From Pigoraptor vietnamica (taxonomy: Eukaryota > Opisthokonta > Filasterea), in assembly GCA_943704525.1 (NCBI GenBank), contig CALSCQ010002500.1, positions 1 through 38,925 of the forward strand: a stretch of 38,925 nucleotides of DNA, written 5' to 3'. The position numbers were made by a program, and so were the translations under genes. Of the stretch, positions 22,995 to 38,753 are shown one piece after another (position 1 is the stretch's first letter; every line of letters begins with the position of its first letter). The notes below the pieces were generated by a model. It was not told the origin of the DNA and searched no databases. It saw nothing but the letters and a program-made list of their open reading frames with translations.

Positions 22995-23562
22995 AGGGCC
23001 AGAGTGGCTCTGTTCTCGCTCGTGTGTGGGGTGGGAATTTGATTCGCGAGTGCGCGCGTTGAGGCTGCTATCTGCGCTGCGTTTGAGTGCTGCGTCGCAT
23101 TGTCGTCTGTCGTTTAAATTGCGTTGCGCGGGTGCTGCTATGTACACTATTACACGAAAGGCTGGACCGCATCAATTTATGGGTCATGTGAAACATGAAT
23201 GCACAACAATTTTCTAGTGGATGAAGTTGAATGCGTGCGGCTTCCACGTAGCACCGCACACCGCACAGCGAGCTGGACCGCATCAACGCATGGGCTGTTG
23301 ATGAAGTTGAATGTGTGTGGCTTCCACGTAGCACCGCACACCGCACACCGCACAGCGAGCGTGATCCATGTTGGTGCAAAGGTGATCGCACAACGGCACG
23401 ATTTTCGGCAAGAAATGCTTCTTCAAGTTTAGTTGCAATGGATGACTTTAGACGACGTAAATGGGAAGACGCGCCGACGCCGCACGCAACGCACACGCAC
23501 GCACACGCACACGCACACACGCACCGATGAGGCGACAATATTAAGCCAACGCGCACCCGCAA
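22995..23562. other. Convergent spacer BiP / transglutaminase with internal repeats
   Basis: 568 bp between two stop codons. It carries an imperfect duplication (listed separately) and a CA-rich tract at about 23487-23525. No coding potential was recognised beyond short frames created by the repeats. Confidence 0.6.
23161..23360. repeat. Imperfect direct repeats downstream of BiP
   Basis: GATGAAGTTGAATG followed by GGCTTCCACGTAGCACCGCA occurs near 23220 and again near 23299, each ending in CACCGCAC units and AGCGAGC. The second copy has one extra CACCGCA unit. The lead-in TGGACCGCATCAA also occurs twice (about 23163 and 23275). The repeat period is about 79-112 bp. It looks like a local tandem duplication in 3' sequence. 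Confidence 0.85.
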
Positions 23563-24913
23563 TCATGGCTGCGCACCCGAGGCCACGTCCAGCTCCAGCC
23601 TGTCATTCACGTCGCTGAGCTCGGACGACCCCAGCGTAACCACGAGGACCTTGTTGCCGGCCTCCTTCGGGGTGAGCGCAAATGACGCCTCGACAGTGCC
23701 CTTGGACGCGAGCGATTCCTGCTCAAACGTCTGCAGTTTTGTGAGCGCCAGGCCCTCGATCGCAATGCGGAGCTTGGTCAGCGGGATCGACAGCGGGTTC
23801 GTGAAGCGCACAAACGCGCGCGCGGGCTCGCCCACGCGCGGGTACATCGGCTCGACGCGAATTTCGACGCCGGGCATGAGGATGCGCGCCTGGAGCGACT
23901 CGAAGAGCACCTCGGACGTCTCCTCACACACGGCGTAGGCGGTCGTGTCGACGGAAAATTGGTCGTGCAGTGCCTGTAGGTACGCCTTCTCGTTGACGAC
24001 CGCAATCGCCGCGCCCTTTGGATTGTCGGCCGAAAGGACGATCTTCGAGCTGAACAGCAGCGGCTGCCCGATCGCCTGGCACGTGTACCGCCGCAGCTGC
24101 GCGCTCATGTTGACCGTCAGCGTGCGCGGTCCAGCCACGCCGTCCGCGAGCGTCGCCTCGAACGTAAGGGTGAGCGGGCTGCCGGCTGCCGTCTTGCTCG
24201 CGCTCAGCTTGACCTCAAACGACGATGCCTTCGCAATCACCGTCTGGCGTGCGCCGAGGGATGCGTTGAGCGCCGCCGCCCGCTCGAGCGCCGTGCCCTC
24301 GGGATGCTTGTAGAGCGACGTGATGTCCATGCGCTCCGCCTTTCCAACGGCCTTCGTCGAGACGAACCGTCCCACCTGGCGCGTGTCCACCTTCATCACC
24401 TTGAACGAACCGTCCGGCTGCTGCATGAGCGTGCGCACGTCGGCGTTGACCTCGGACGTCACAAAGCCCACGTCGTAGTCGCCGGCCACGCCGTTCCGCA
24501 CCATCGCGAGCGAGGCCGGGCCCGTCGCAAAGCGGCCGCCGCTCAGCTCCTGCGGCGTGCCGTCGATGGCCTGCCACCCGTCGTTGCCCTCTGGAAGGTC
24601 GGGCCGTCGCATCCAGACATCGTTCCACACGTGGAAGTTCCACACCGAGTCCGAGTTCTTTTCCGCGACGGGTTTTCCCGACTCGTCGAGGTACTTGTCA
24701 ACCGTGCCGTTGGCCTCGCAGTCGTGCGCAGAATCAAAGTTCGTGACGGAGCGCGCGGGAATGCCGAGGCATCGCATGATGGTCGTGAGGACGCCGGAAA
24801 ACACCCAGCACTGGCCGTACCTGCACACACGTCGCGAAATGTGAGTATGGTCAGCGGTGATCAAGCACGGAGCGCGCAACGCAGGCATACACAGGCAGCA
24901 CGCACGAACAGCT

Positions 24914-24950
<37 letters not shown>

Positions 24951-26069
24951 CGCGCAACGCACGGCACAGGCGCTCCGCAACACCCACGCGACACTCTGTC
25001 CCGAGTCGACAAACTGCTTGAGAATGGGCGCGCTCCCCGTCCACTCGGTCGGGTTCGTTCCGCCGGCGTAGTCCCCGCTCCAGTTGCCCAACAGCACGCC
25101 CCCGTCGTCGTTGGCGTTCACAAGCGCCGTCATTTCCCGCGCAATGTCGACGGGACGCGCGCGCCGCCCGGGCGACATGGTCGAAAGAAGCTTGAGCACC
25201 GCCGCGACGCTCTTGTTGTTGAACTGCCCAAAGTTCCACGCGCGCGACCGCAGCTTCGCGGACGACCCCGTCCATATGAGGCCCTCTTCGGCAAGGACGT
25301 ACTCCTTCAGTTCGTCGGGGTCGGCCATGAACACGTCGTCTCGCTCGCACCACGGGTTGAAGAAGATGAGGACGCGCTGCGGCAGCTTCTGCTCCGACAC
25401 GAGCACGTTCGAGAGCGTGCGCGAGGACGCCGACACGGACGTCGACGGCGGAGACGCGCGCAGGCGGATGGACGCAGAGTACTCGCCGACGGGTGCTTGC
25501 GGCGGTATGTGGACCGACACCTCCACGGTGGTTCCCACGCACTCGCCAATAGTGATGCCCCAAGCGTCTGCCTTGCCGGGGGGCGCCGTGCAGAGGCGCG
25601 CCTCAAATTCTACGCCGCCGGTCGACATAACCACCACGAGCTGCACGGCAGCAATGTCCGTGATGACAACGTCCGTCTTGATTCGCAGAACGAGAGCGCC
25701 GCCGCGTCGCACGACCACTTCGGATGCAGGGTACATGGCGGTGTTGTGCGCGGTGCGGAGGCGCGGGAGGTCAACCTCAATGTCCGTGATCGTGTATCGC
25801 AACGCACTCTGCCTTCGCGATGTGCTGCGGCTCCCTGCACTTCCGGCGGACGACGTGCTCGCGTTCGCAAGGGGACTCATGGGGTTGTTGGACGGCAGCG
25901 GCGCAACCACGGAGGTCGAACGTGGCGGCGGGGACAGGGGCACGGCGCTTGATGCCGCGTCGTCATTCTTCTCGGAAAGAGATCTTCGTGGAACGGGTTT
26001 GAGTGGCACGCTCGCCGATTGCCGCCGCGCAGACAGCGGGTCCACGGGTGTGCTCGAACACGACCCCAT
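23563..26069 (-). CDS. Animal-type transglutaminase with N-terminal lipidation motif
   Basis: Two exons, 26069-24988 and 24820-23563, join in phase 2 to give 779 aa. The order is the full animal layout: N-terminal beta-sandwich (about 115-245), catalytic core, and two C-terminal beta-barrels. Catalytic triad: C365 (YGQCWVF), H424 (NFHVWND) and D447 (WQAIDGTPQE). The spacings of 59 and 23 are nearly the same as in human TG2. Core signatures FGQFNNKSVAAVLKLL, VNANDDGGVLLGNWSGDY and WTGSAPIL are present, including the conserved tryptophan in NWS. It should cross-link protein glutamine to lysine in a calcium-dependent way. The chosen start gives MGSCSSTP, a myristoylation (G2) plus palmitoylation (C4) motif, followed by about 100 Ser/Pro-rich residues. 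Upstream in-frame codons to 26195 would bury it and look non-coding. No secretion signal is seen. Confidence 0.93.
24915..24947. repeat. Poly(C) tract in transglutaminase intron
   Basis: About 33 consecutive C on the plus strand, which is poly(G) on the sense strand of the 167-bp intron 24821-24987. It is flanked by unremarkable intron sequence. The length is likely to vary between individuals and may be misread in assembly. Confidence 0.9.
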
Positions 26070-26699
26070 TGTCGCTTCGGCGTTGCGATCAGATTTAGAC
26101 GCTAGTGGTGATGCCGCATTCCACACAACAACGCACGCCTTCGCCGATGGCAAGAGGGACTCTCCGTGTAGACTAAATGCGCACACACAATTCAAGGCGA
26201 GTGTGTGTGTTTGTGTGTGCGGAGTTTTGGGAGAGCGAGAGAGAATGCACGACTTTCAAGAACCGGCGTTGTGCATATGTCGGTGTATGTCCATGGCAAC
26301 AGCCAATGAACGCGCAGTTGTAAAAAATGCTATATGGCACTATTCAGTGCTTGACACAGTTTGTAAATATCTTGGTAATGTTAGTAGTGAGATAAATGGA
26401 TATAGAGGGTGATTAGTAACGTTAAACTGGCCGAATTCTCGCTCTGTATTCCCATTGGTCAGCGGGCTGTCCATCATGACGCGTTGATTGCGGCAACGAT
26501 GATATAAGCGCCCGCACATCGCACACGTGCGCGACTTCACAACACACACACACGCGCACTCTCAAGGACCACGCTCCACACGAGACGTGCGTCTTGTACA
26601 ACACTTTGCACCCCTTGCTGACCGGCAGGGTGAACTGCGGCATAGTTGCGCGGTGTACGTTCGCATTCTCACGTGCGCGTGTGTAGCGCAGACAACCAC
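26070..26699. promoter_or_regulatory. Divergent promoter region, transglutaminase / ABCC transporter
   Basis: 630 bp between start codons. The middle (about 26290-26470) is clearly AT-rich for this genome. GATATAAGC at about 26501-26509 is a possible TATA box about 195 bp before the ABCC ATG, and GCTATATGGC near 26330 is a weaker one. A GT tract lies near 26200-26218. No paired regulatory motif was recognised. Confidence 0.5.
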
Positions 26700-32378
<5,679 letters not shown>

Positions 32379-32930
32379 AGACACACTGCCACACATACGC
32401 ACAGCCACGAAAAACTAATTACAATTAAATGATTATTCGCTACCCGCTGCTCCAGTGTGCCAGCGCAAGGCGTTGGCTTGCACCTATTCTTTACAGATGA
32501 AAGTGCGCTGTGTGAGTCACGCGCCTAGCAAAGCTGCACTAACGGCGCGCTCCAAAGAGTAGCGACCATTGACCCCTCTATCCTCCTTATCTGGTCCTTC
32601 GGCTCCACTACACCCGAAAAACACAAACAAGACAACCCGTCCCACCGCAAATGACGCCATTGCACAGATGGGGTGAAAGGCAGAACGCAAAATGCTTTAC
32701 GCAACGGCGCAGCAGCCGCGACATCATACAGCGCACACGCAACGCGAACGATAGCCCAACGATAGCCCAAATCGCATCAACCGCCCGCCACGTCCTCGCA
32801 CACGCACGCCGCGCAGTGCAAGCGCGCCACGCAGGAATCCTCCTGGGACCCCTGCCTCGCACGCAGGCCCATACAAGCGCGCACACGGACGCACACGCGA
32901 GCGAGGGCGACCGGCGGCAGACGGGCCCAC
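32379..32930. other. Convergent spacer ABCC / SmB
   Basis: 552 bp between stop codons. AATTACAATTAAATGATT at about 32416-32433, just after the transporter stop, is an AT-rich 3'-end candidate. A 12-bp tandem copy of CGATAGCCCAA occurs at about 32749-32771. No gene was seen. Confidence 0.5.
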
Positions 32931-34105
32931 TCACTGCGGCGGCCGCGGGGGCATCCCTGGCGGCGGCATGCCGCGACCCATAGGCATACCCGGCGGGGGC
33001 ATCCCTGGCGGGGGCATCCCGCGCCCCATCGGGGGCATTCCTGGCGGGGGCATACCCGGGGGCATGCCGCGTCCCATCGGGGGCATTCCTGGGGGCGGCA
33101 TCCCCATTCCCATCGGCGGCCGCATACCCGGGGGCGGCATCCCCATCCCTGGCGGGGGCATGCCGCGGCCCATCGGCATACCTGGGGGCGGCATGCCAGG
33201 AGGAGGGCCCCGCGGGGGCATGCCCATTCCCGGTGGCGGCATCCCCGGCGGAGGGGCGCCGCGCCCGCCGGGCGGCACACCGTACTGCTGCGGCGCACCC
33301 GCAAGCGTCGCACCGCGTCCTTGAGGGGCCATCATCGCCGCCGCGGGACCGCCCACGCCGCGCACGGGGCCGGCGAGACCAGGCGCCGGCGCACCGCCCA
33401 TCATGGGGGGAGGGCCCGTCGCCGGAATGGGAATGCCACGGCCCGCCGCGCGACCCACACCCGGCCCACCCGCAGCCGCGCCCGTCTTCGACCGCGTCTC
33501 GTCAACGGGCGGGGGACCCTCCACTGTCATGGACACGACATTCTCGCCGCGCAGGACGACAAGGCCGAGCGTGCGCTTCTCCTCGCGCTCCTCCTTTCCC
33601 TGCAATCAGAAGCGCGGGGAAAACGGATTTTTTGAGACACGTGCGCAGAACATATCCCATTCTTGCCCCTCGCAGCCACGCCGCATGCAACAGCACAAAC
33701 AGGGCATCCACAAGAGTTATGCATGCGAATTAGACGTGTCCATCGACTCCACTACAACACGAAACAAGAGCGCACGGACCTTGCCCTTGGCCTTGATCTT
33801 GCGGAACTCTTCGCAGTCGCCGAGAACGAGATTCATGTGCTTGTCGAATGCCATAAACGTCCCGATGAGCACGCGGCTGTCCTGGATCGTGATGCGCATC
33901 CGATAGTTGAGGTACTTCATAATCTTCGAATTCTTCGAGAGACTCTGCGCAGCGAACGGACATTGTGGAAGGCATTTCAGCATAACCCCTTCAGCGCAAG
34001 CAGTCAACTCGAACAATAGCGCGCGCAAACACGGCATCACATCGCGGACACCTGGTAACAGATGAGCCAGATAGACAACGGCACAGGGGCTTTGCCACGC
34101 ACCAT
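32931..34105 (-). CDS. SNRPB: SmB/B' core snRNP protein
   Basis: Three exons: 34105-34103 (ATG only), 33944-33780 and 33599-32931, giving 278 aa (human 231-240). The Sm1 motif lies in exon 2 ([20 protein letters not shown], then [18 protein letters not shown]). Sm2 follows in exon 3 ([19 protein letters not shown], then TVEGPPP). After [14 protein letters not shown] the rest is a long proline/glycine/methionine tail of PPGM units. It forms the heptameric Sm ring on U1, U2, U4 and U5 snRNAs in the nucleus. The start exon is a lone ATG followed by donor GTGCGT, with acceptor GCGCAG before AGT CTC TCG AAG, giving [13 protein letters not shown], which matches the family start. The second donor, GTCCGT, is unusual. 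Confidence 0.94.
32937..33255. repeat. Gly/Pro/Met codon repeat array in SmB tail
   Basis: Degenerate GGCGGGGGCATCCC-type units repeat about 20 times, encoding [14 protein letters not shown]-type residues on the minus strand. Near-identical longer blocks (for example the GGCATGCCGCG with CCCATCGG segments) suggest recent tandem expansion. Confidence 0.9.
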
Positions 34106-34500
34106 TTTCAACTGCTGTCAGACGCCCACGGCGCCACACGTCGAAAAGTTGTCAAAAGTGGTCGACGGCAAACCGTCGAAGGCCCTCGAGGGCGACGCTC
34201 AAACTGCGCAGGCCACAGATGCACCGACAACAGGCGCCGCAATCTCTCGAATAATCGGCCCCCAAAATGAGATAAATTGAGCCTCAACCCACGCAGCGCA
34301 GACCAAGTGCGCGTGTGCGTGGCGATGGGCGATCGTTGTGCGTGGATGGCCTCGCAAAACTGCCGCGGATGCGAGATGAAGGGAGGCGAATCAGCTGTGT
34401 TGTGTTGGCACATACGGGGCTGTGCAAATGCCGTCACGGGTACGTCATTTGAACTTACAGCGTCACGGCGCGCGACATGTACAAACGATTGGCTGCCCCT
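34106..34500. promoter_or_regulatory. Spacer upstream of SmB and the decayed gene
   Basis: 395 bp between the SmB ATG (reading left) and the first ATG of the decayed coiled-coil gene (reading right). The SmB promoter should be here. A GAGATAAATTGAG patch near 34268 is the only AT-rich spot. No open frame of note. Confidence 0.45.
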
Positions 34501-35254
34501 ATGACTTTAGAGGCGCTTTTCCAAGCGTTTAACGAGAGGTTCGACAACCTCAACTCGAGTTTCAAGAACCTCAACTCGAGTGTTAACGAGAGGTTCAACA
34601 ACCTCACTCAACTCGAGTAATTCGAAAAAATCAATGCGAGGTTCGACGAACTTGAGGGGGCGCGTCGACACGCTCGCAGAAGAGTTCCGGAAAAGCAAGC
34701 CGCTCTTCTACAATGCCGGCGCGACATTTGAGCTCGTTGCGCGTCGCGAGCTGCGCGAGGTGCGGGGTTGTGACTACGCGCGCGCGTTCCACGTGAAGGA
34801 CCTTTTCGGTCTCGCACGCATCTCCCTTCCCAAGTCCAAGCGAGTTGGATCGTCTGCCTTTCTCGAGGGCGGCGACGCAGCCGACGTACTCCATGACGGC
34901 ATCCGCCACTACCTGGCGGATGCCGTCATGGACGTGAGTTTACTTTGGGCTTGACGTAACTTTTTATTCAGTCGCTGTGCAGGCGAACCCTGAAAGGGTC
35001 TACGGTGAGGTGACAGTCGGCACTGAGGGCAAGAAAGAGGCTCCTGATCAGCTGGCGAAACGCTTTGCCATTTTGTATCGTGCGGCGTTGACTATCGATG
35101 CGTGCGAATGTCCGGTGGGCAGTGAGCGGCTCCGCGTAATTCTGCGTGGCGAAATCTTCTCAAACACGGCGCACACGTGATCGAGCAGGCTGTCAAGCCC
35201 TACATCCTTCCTCCTGTCGACGACGGCCTTGGCTTTAGCACTTATGTGCTATAA
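34501..35254 (+). pseudogene. Decayed gene with N-terminal heptad coiled coil, family unrecognised
   Basis: From ATG 34501 a 39-codon frame encodes heptad repeats (NERFDNLNSS and NERFNNLTQLE types) and stops at TAA 34618-34620. The same frame resumes at once with FEKINARFDELEG, then slips by one base at the five-G run 34656-34660. The continuing frame (VDTLAEEFRKSKPLFY through HYLADAVMD) reaches donor GTGAGT at 34934. A 49-bp intron follows, and the frame continues from 34983 (ANPERVYGEV) to TGA 35178-35180. Beyond that, protein-like sequence (HVIEQAVKPYI) goes on in another frame to TAA 35252-35254. The frame change falls at a CACA repeat. A retained intron argues against a processed copy. 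Three lesions suggest decay; sequencing error is the alternative. No family was recognised. Confidence 0.55.
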
Positions 35255-35326
35255 AATATAGGTGCGCGTGCATTTAAATATGGAGTCAGACTTTTGAACA
35301 AATCCAGCGGCGGAACACGTATAAAA

Positions 35327-35368
35327 TGACGTCACTGTGATCGCGTAGAATTCTGACGTCACTGTGAT
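35327..35368. promoter_or_regulatory. Tandem CRE-like elements upstream of ZMYND12
   Basis: The 15-mer TGACGTCACTGTGAT occurs twice, at 35327-35341 and 35354-35368 (27 bp apart). Each contains the palindrome TGACGTCA, the consensus CREB/ATF bZIP site. They lie about 220-260 bp upstream of the ZMYND12 ATG. The 35181-35587 spacer is otherwise AT-rich, with ATAAAATATA near 35251 and ATTTAAATATGG near 35273, and has no other feature. Confidence 0.65.
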
Positions 35369-35587
35369 TCCATAGCAACATCATCTGGACAGAGCAACAG
35401 GCTTTGGCCGCACACGATTTCTCCATAGGGACTTTTCTGTATATGTAAACGCGCACGCTAGTGTTACGGCAGCTATTACCTGCTGTGCGGCGTTTGGGGT
35501 GTGCGAGTGGCGAGTAGCGGCTTGCGCGCGAGAATGCGGGAACTGCGGGACACGGAGGCCCGCGCGGCCCTTGGCCACTCGACGCAG

Positions 35588-37024
35588 ATGAACCCCCTTG
35601 CCAACCCAAAGGGGACCAAGCACGTGTGCGAGCTGTGCTCAAAGCCCGCGTACATACAGTGCGACGCATGCCGCGTCACGTTCTACTGGTATGTGTGGCG
35701 CTGGTGATCTTTGCGCCGGTGTGCGACAGTTGGGCTGACTCTTTGCGTTGCGTTGTATTTTTTTTCTTTTTTCGCAACAGTGGCAAGGACCACCAGAAAG
35801 TGGACTTTGACGGCATCCACGAGAAGATATGCCAGCTGCTCATCCCCTTGCGGACGACCGCAAACATGCTCGGGTCCGAGGAGGAGCGCCAGCACCGCGA
35901 GAAGCAGCGCATCGTACGCCAGGTGTGTGCCGCGATCGCCATTTATTTTTCAATGCCTACGCGCATGCATGAGTGCACTTGACGCATGGGGTTACGCGAC
36001 GCCCGCAGCTGTCTTGCGTAATTCATACCGCTATCTCTACTGACCCTTCACTCTCCCTCACTCTCACAGCGACACATCATGGAACTGACGAAGACGGAGG
36101 CGCAAAAGCTGCTCTACCAGGGCCAGTACGACCTCGCCATCCCCGCGGCGATGCAGGCGCTCCGCTTCTCGATCGACGTGTACGGCTCTGCGGCGATTGA
36201 GCTCGTGCCGTCGTATCTTCTCCTTGGGGAGGCGAGCATTGGCATGGGCCGCTTTGAGCAGGCGGAAGAGTACCTGTCGCACGCAAAGTGGGCCGTCCTC
36301 AAGGCCCCGGAGTGCGACCCCACCGTCAAGTCGCGCCTCTACCGCAACTTTGGCCTGCTATACGAGGCGCAGGGCGCGATGGGACTTGCGCTGCAGCAGC
36401 TGGCGGCGGACGTGTACCACGCGTCGCTCGTGTACGGCGCAGAGCACATCCGGACGAGCGGCGGGTTCTTCCACCTGGGTAACGTGCTACTGCGCCAGGG
36501 CAACGCGGCCGCGGCCATGTCGCAATACGACGTTGTCGTGCGAATCTGGCACAAGTACCTCACGCGCGCAGTCTCCGACAGCGACGCGCGCGACGCAGAC
36601 GGCCTCGGTGGGTGCCTATCCTTGCTTTTATCGCCTTGGAGCGCGATTTATTCCCATGCGGACGCACGCTGTATTCGCGTCATGTGACCTCAATCGATTT
36701 TTTCTTGTGCCAGTCCATGCACTGACCGCACCCGTTTTTCTTTTTCGCCCGCACGCAGACGAGGCGCAGGAGGCGGAGGCCGTCCAGATGCTCCGCCAGA
36801 TTCTCATTGTTCGCGAGGGCCAGGCGGGCGACTACGCCGTCGATGCGCACATGACGGCCGTCACGTACCACACGCTCGCGCTGCTCCATTACGTGCTGTG
36901 CCAGCCCGACAAAGCCCACGAGTACGCGCTCGCGGCCATGTCGTCGCCGGCGTCCAAGGAGGACCTCCGCGCCATTCGGTTCCTTCTCGACAGGATCGAG
37001 GCCGACAGGCAAAAACAGCACTAA
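35588..37024 (+). CDS. ZMYND12: ZMYND12 (MYND zinc finger, TPR-like flagellar protein)
   Basis: Four exons, 35588-35688, 35781-35922, 36070-36607 and 36759-37024, in phase, give 348 aa (human 365). The MYND finger is complete only after splicing: CELC, CDAC, YCGKDHQK and HEKIC. It is followed by QLLIPLRTTANML, SEEERQHREKQR, AIELVPSYLLLGEASIGMGR, a TPR-like helical array, HIRTSGGFFHLGNVLL and DEAQEAEAVQMLRQIL. These match animal ZMYND12 block by block. In animals and trypanosomes the orthologue is an axonemal protein needed for sperm or flagellar motility, working with TTC29. The start at 35588 (MNPLANPKG) aligns with the human start; an in-frame ATG at 35534 would add 18 residues. Tandem CRE-like sites lie upstream. 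The stop is 113 bp from that of the convergent LRRC58-like gene. Confidence 0.94.
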
Positions 37025-37137
37025 TTGGGCCCTGCGCGCCGCGTCGCCGTCGTTTGCCGCTTGCGTCTGTTGCGTACCGCGTGCGTCCCGCCTTGCACAT
37101 AGTCATACACACAATAGTTATCTGTCCCTCTCGCACA

Positions 37138-38663
37138 TCACGTGGCCGCCGGGGTTCGCCATGGGCACCCTTCCCGGTGCGCGCCTGCTTCCGGCCGCAA
37201 AATGCACGCGCACGGAGACGCACAGCGCCCGCAGCAGTAGTGGAACATGAACACGCCGCGCATGGTCCATCCACCCGCCGCCCGAAAACCCGCGTCGCCC
37301 ATGTCAATTCTCACGGCAAGTCCGTTCACGAACGGCGACCCGCAGCGCACGCAGCGACCACCCGGCTCAGTGCACGACCTGAGCTCCGCTGGGAGCTGCG
37401 AGACATCGCCGCACGCGAGCGAACCGTCCCCACTCGAGGCCATCGCACAGAGCGATCGCGACACGATTTCGACGAGCGGTGGGACTGCGCTCCGGTCGAT
37501 GTACTCGGCGGCAGCCTCTCCCTGGATGGGGTCGTAGCAGAAGTACGAGAGCTGCTTGCACTGCGCAAGGGCCGCGGGCACCGATGTGAGACGGCGATTC
37601 TCGCCAACGTCGAGCGATTCGAGGACGGGCAAGGTGGCGAGGGAGGGCGGAACGACGGTGAGTGCATTGGACCGGAGGCTCAAGTCGCGGAGCGTCGAGA
37701 GGCGCGCGAGTCCACTCGGAACGGCCGCGATCGCATTCCCGCCGAGGTCGACGAACGAGAGTGCCGGGCAGTTCGCGATGTCGTCCGGGAGTGCCGTGAG
37801 CTTGTTGCACCGCGCAAGGAGCGTCTCGAGGTGCGGGAGACGCGAAAGGCCGCAGGGAAGTGCTTCGATGGCGTTGTAGGCGACGCACAGCCGGCGAAGG
37901 GACGTGCAGCCGGCGATTTCCGCGGGGAGGCTCGTGAGATCGTTGTATGACACGTCGAGGATGGTGAGGCAGGCCAGGCGACCGATTTCTGCGCAAATTG
38001 CCACAAGCATAAGTGGCAGTAAAACGCGCGCAAGGGCACAGCAGCGCCGCATGTCAACGCACCGCTCGGGAGGGACACGATGTGATTGACGCTTACGCAC
38101 CTGCGGCCGTCAGGTTGAGATCAGTCGGCAGGCCTGAGGGTAACTGAGTGTTGCATGGCTCTCCAGAGATTTCCATGCGCACAACCACAGAGAGTGGAAA
38201 GGTGTCCCCACTTACAATTCCTTTAGGCATCGAAGGTCTCCTATCGCTGGCGGCAGAGTGCGCAGGCTGTTGCCCTTGGCGTAGAGATGCTCAAGGTGGT
38301 CCGCGAGGGTCGACAGCTGCAAGCACGAATAGTCAGCAGTCCAGTGGGACAAAAAACACACAAACTCGTAAACGCAAGGTGCCGATATCCGCCATACACC
38401 ACTAGAGCCAGTGGGAAAATAGCCAGCAGTCGATATCCATGCCGCTCAATCAATGGTCAGCAGGAAAATGAACACCAACAGCCAGCTGTCGATAGCCATG
38501 CAGCACAACAGCAATGGCAGCACACCCAGTAGTCCGGGAGGTGCGCGAGGGACTGGTAGTTGAGGATGACGGTCGGCAGAAGGCTGCCCCGCGCTACCAC
38601 GAACGTGTGTAAGACATGATCATTCAGAGGCTCATGCTGCGCACGCACGCTTTCGGTAGCCAT
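37138..38663 (-). CDS. LRRC58: LRRC58-like leucine-rich repeat protein
   Basis: Four exons: 38663-38526, 38316-38216, about 38143-38101 and 37988-37138; about 376 aa (human LRRC58 371). Leucine-rich repeats run from exon 2 through the first half of exon 4 (LYAKGNSLRTLPPAIGDL, then LTILDVSYNDLTSLPAEI and LSFVDLGGNAIAAVPSGL). The tail has CYDP, PPLVEIVSRSL, QLPAELRS, CVRCGSPFV and FHYCCGRC, which follows the LRRC58 C-terminus, including its paired cysteines. Human LRRC58 has recently been reported as a cullin-RING substrate receptor for cysteine dioxygenase (from memory). One junction is troublesome. Exon 2 ends in phase 2 at GTAAGT, but the sensible frame of exon 3 (LPSGLPTDLNLTAA) needs phase 0 at the CACTCAG acceptor. 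The other junctions fit. Confidence 0.75.
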
Positions 38664-38753
38664 TGCCGCGCGACATTCACACACGCGAGATGGATGCATG
38701 CATGCGTGCAGAGCATACGTCGCTGTTGTGGCACTTCAACCGGCGCGGCTTTT
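38664..38753. other. 5' flank of LRRC58-like gene
   Basis: Ninety bp between the LRRC58-like ATG and the right-edge repeat cluster. It includes an ATGCATGCATGCGTGCA alternating tract. No further element was recognised. Confidence 0.4.

Noticed and set aside
23199-23618. Several short frames in the BiP/transglutaminase spacer
   Set aside because: They are created by the direct repeats and CA tract and have no protein-like composition.
34062-34280. 72-codon frame across the SmB start
   Set aside because: It overlaps the SmB first exon antisense, has no recognisable features and lacks splice logic.
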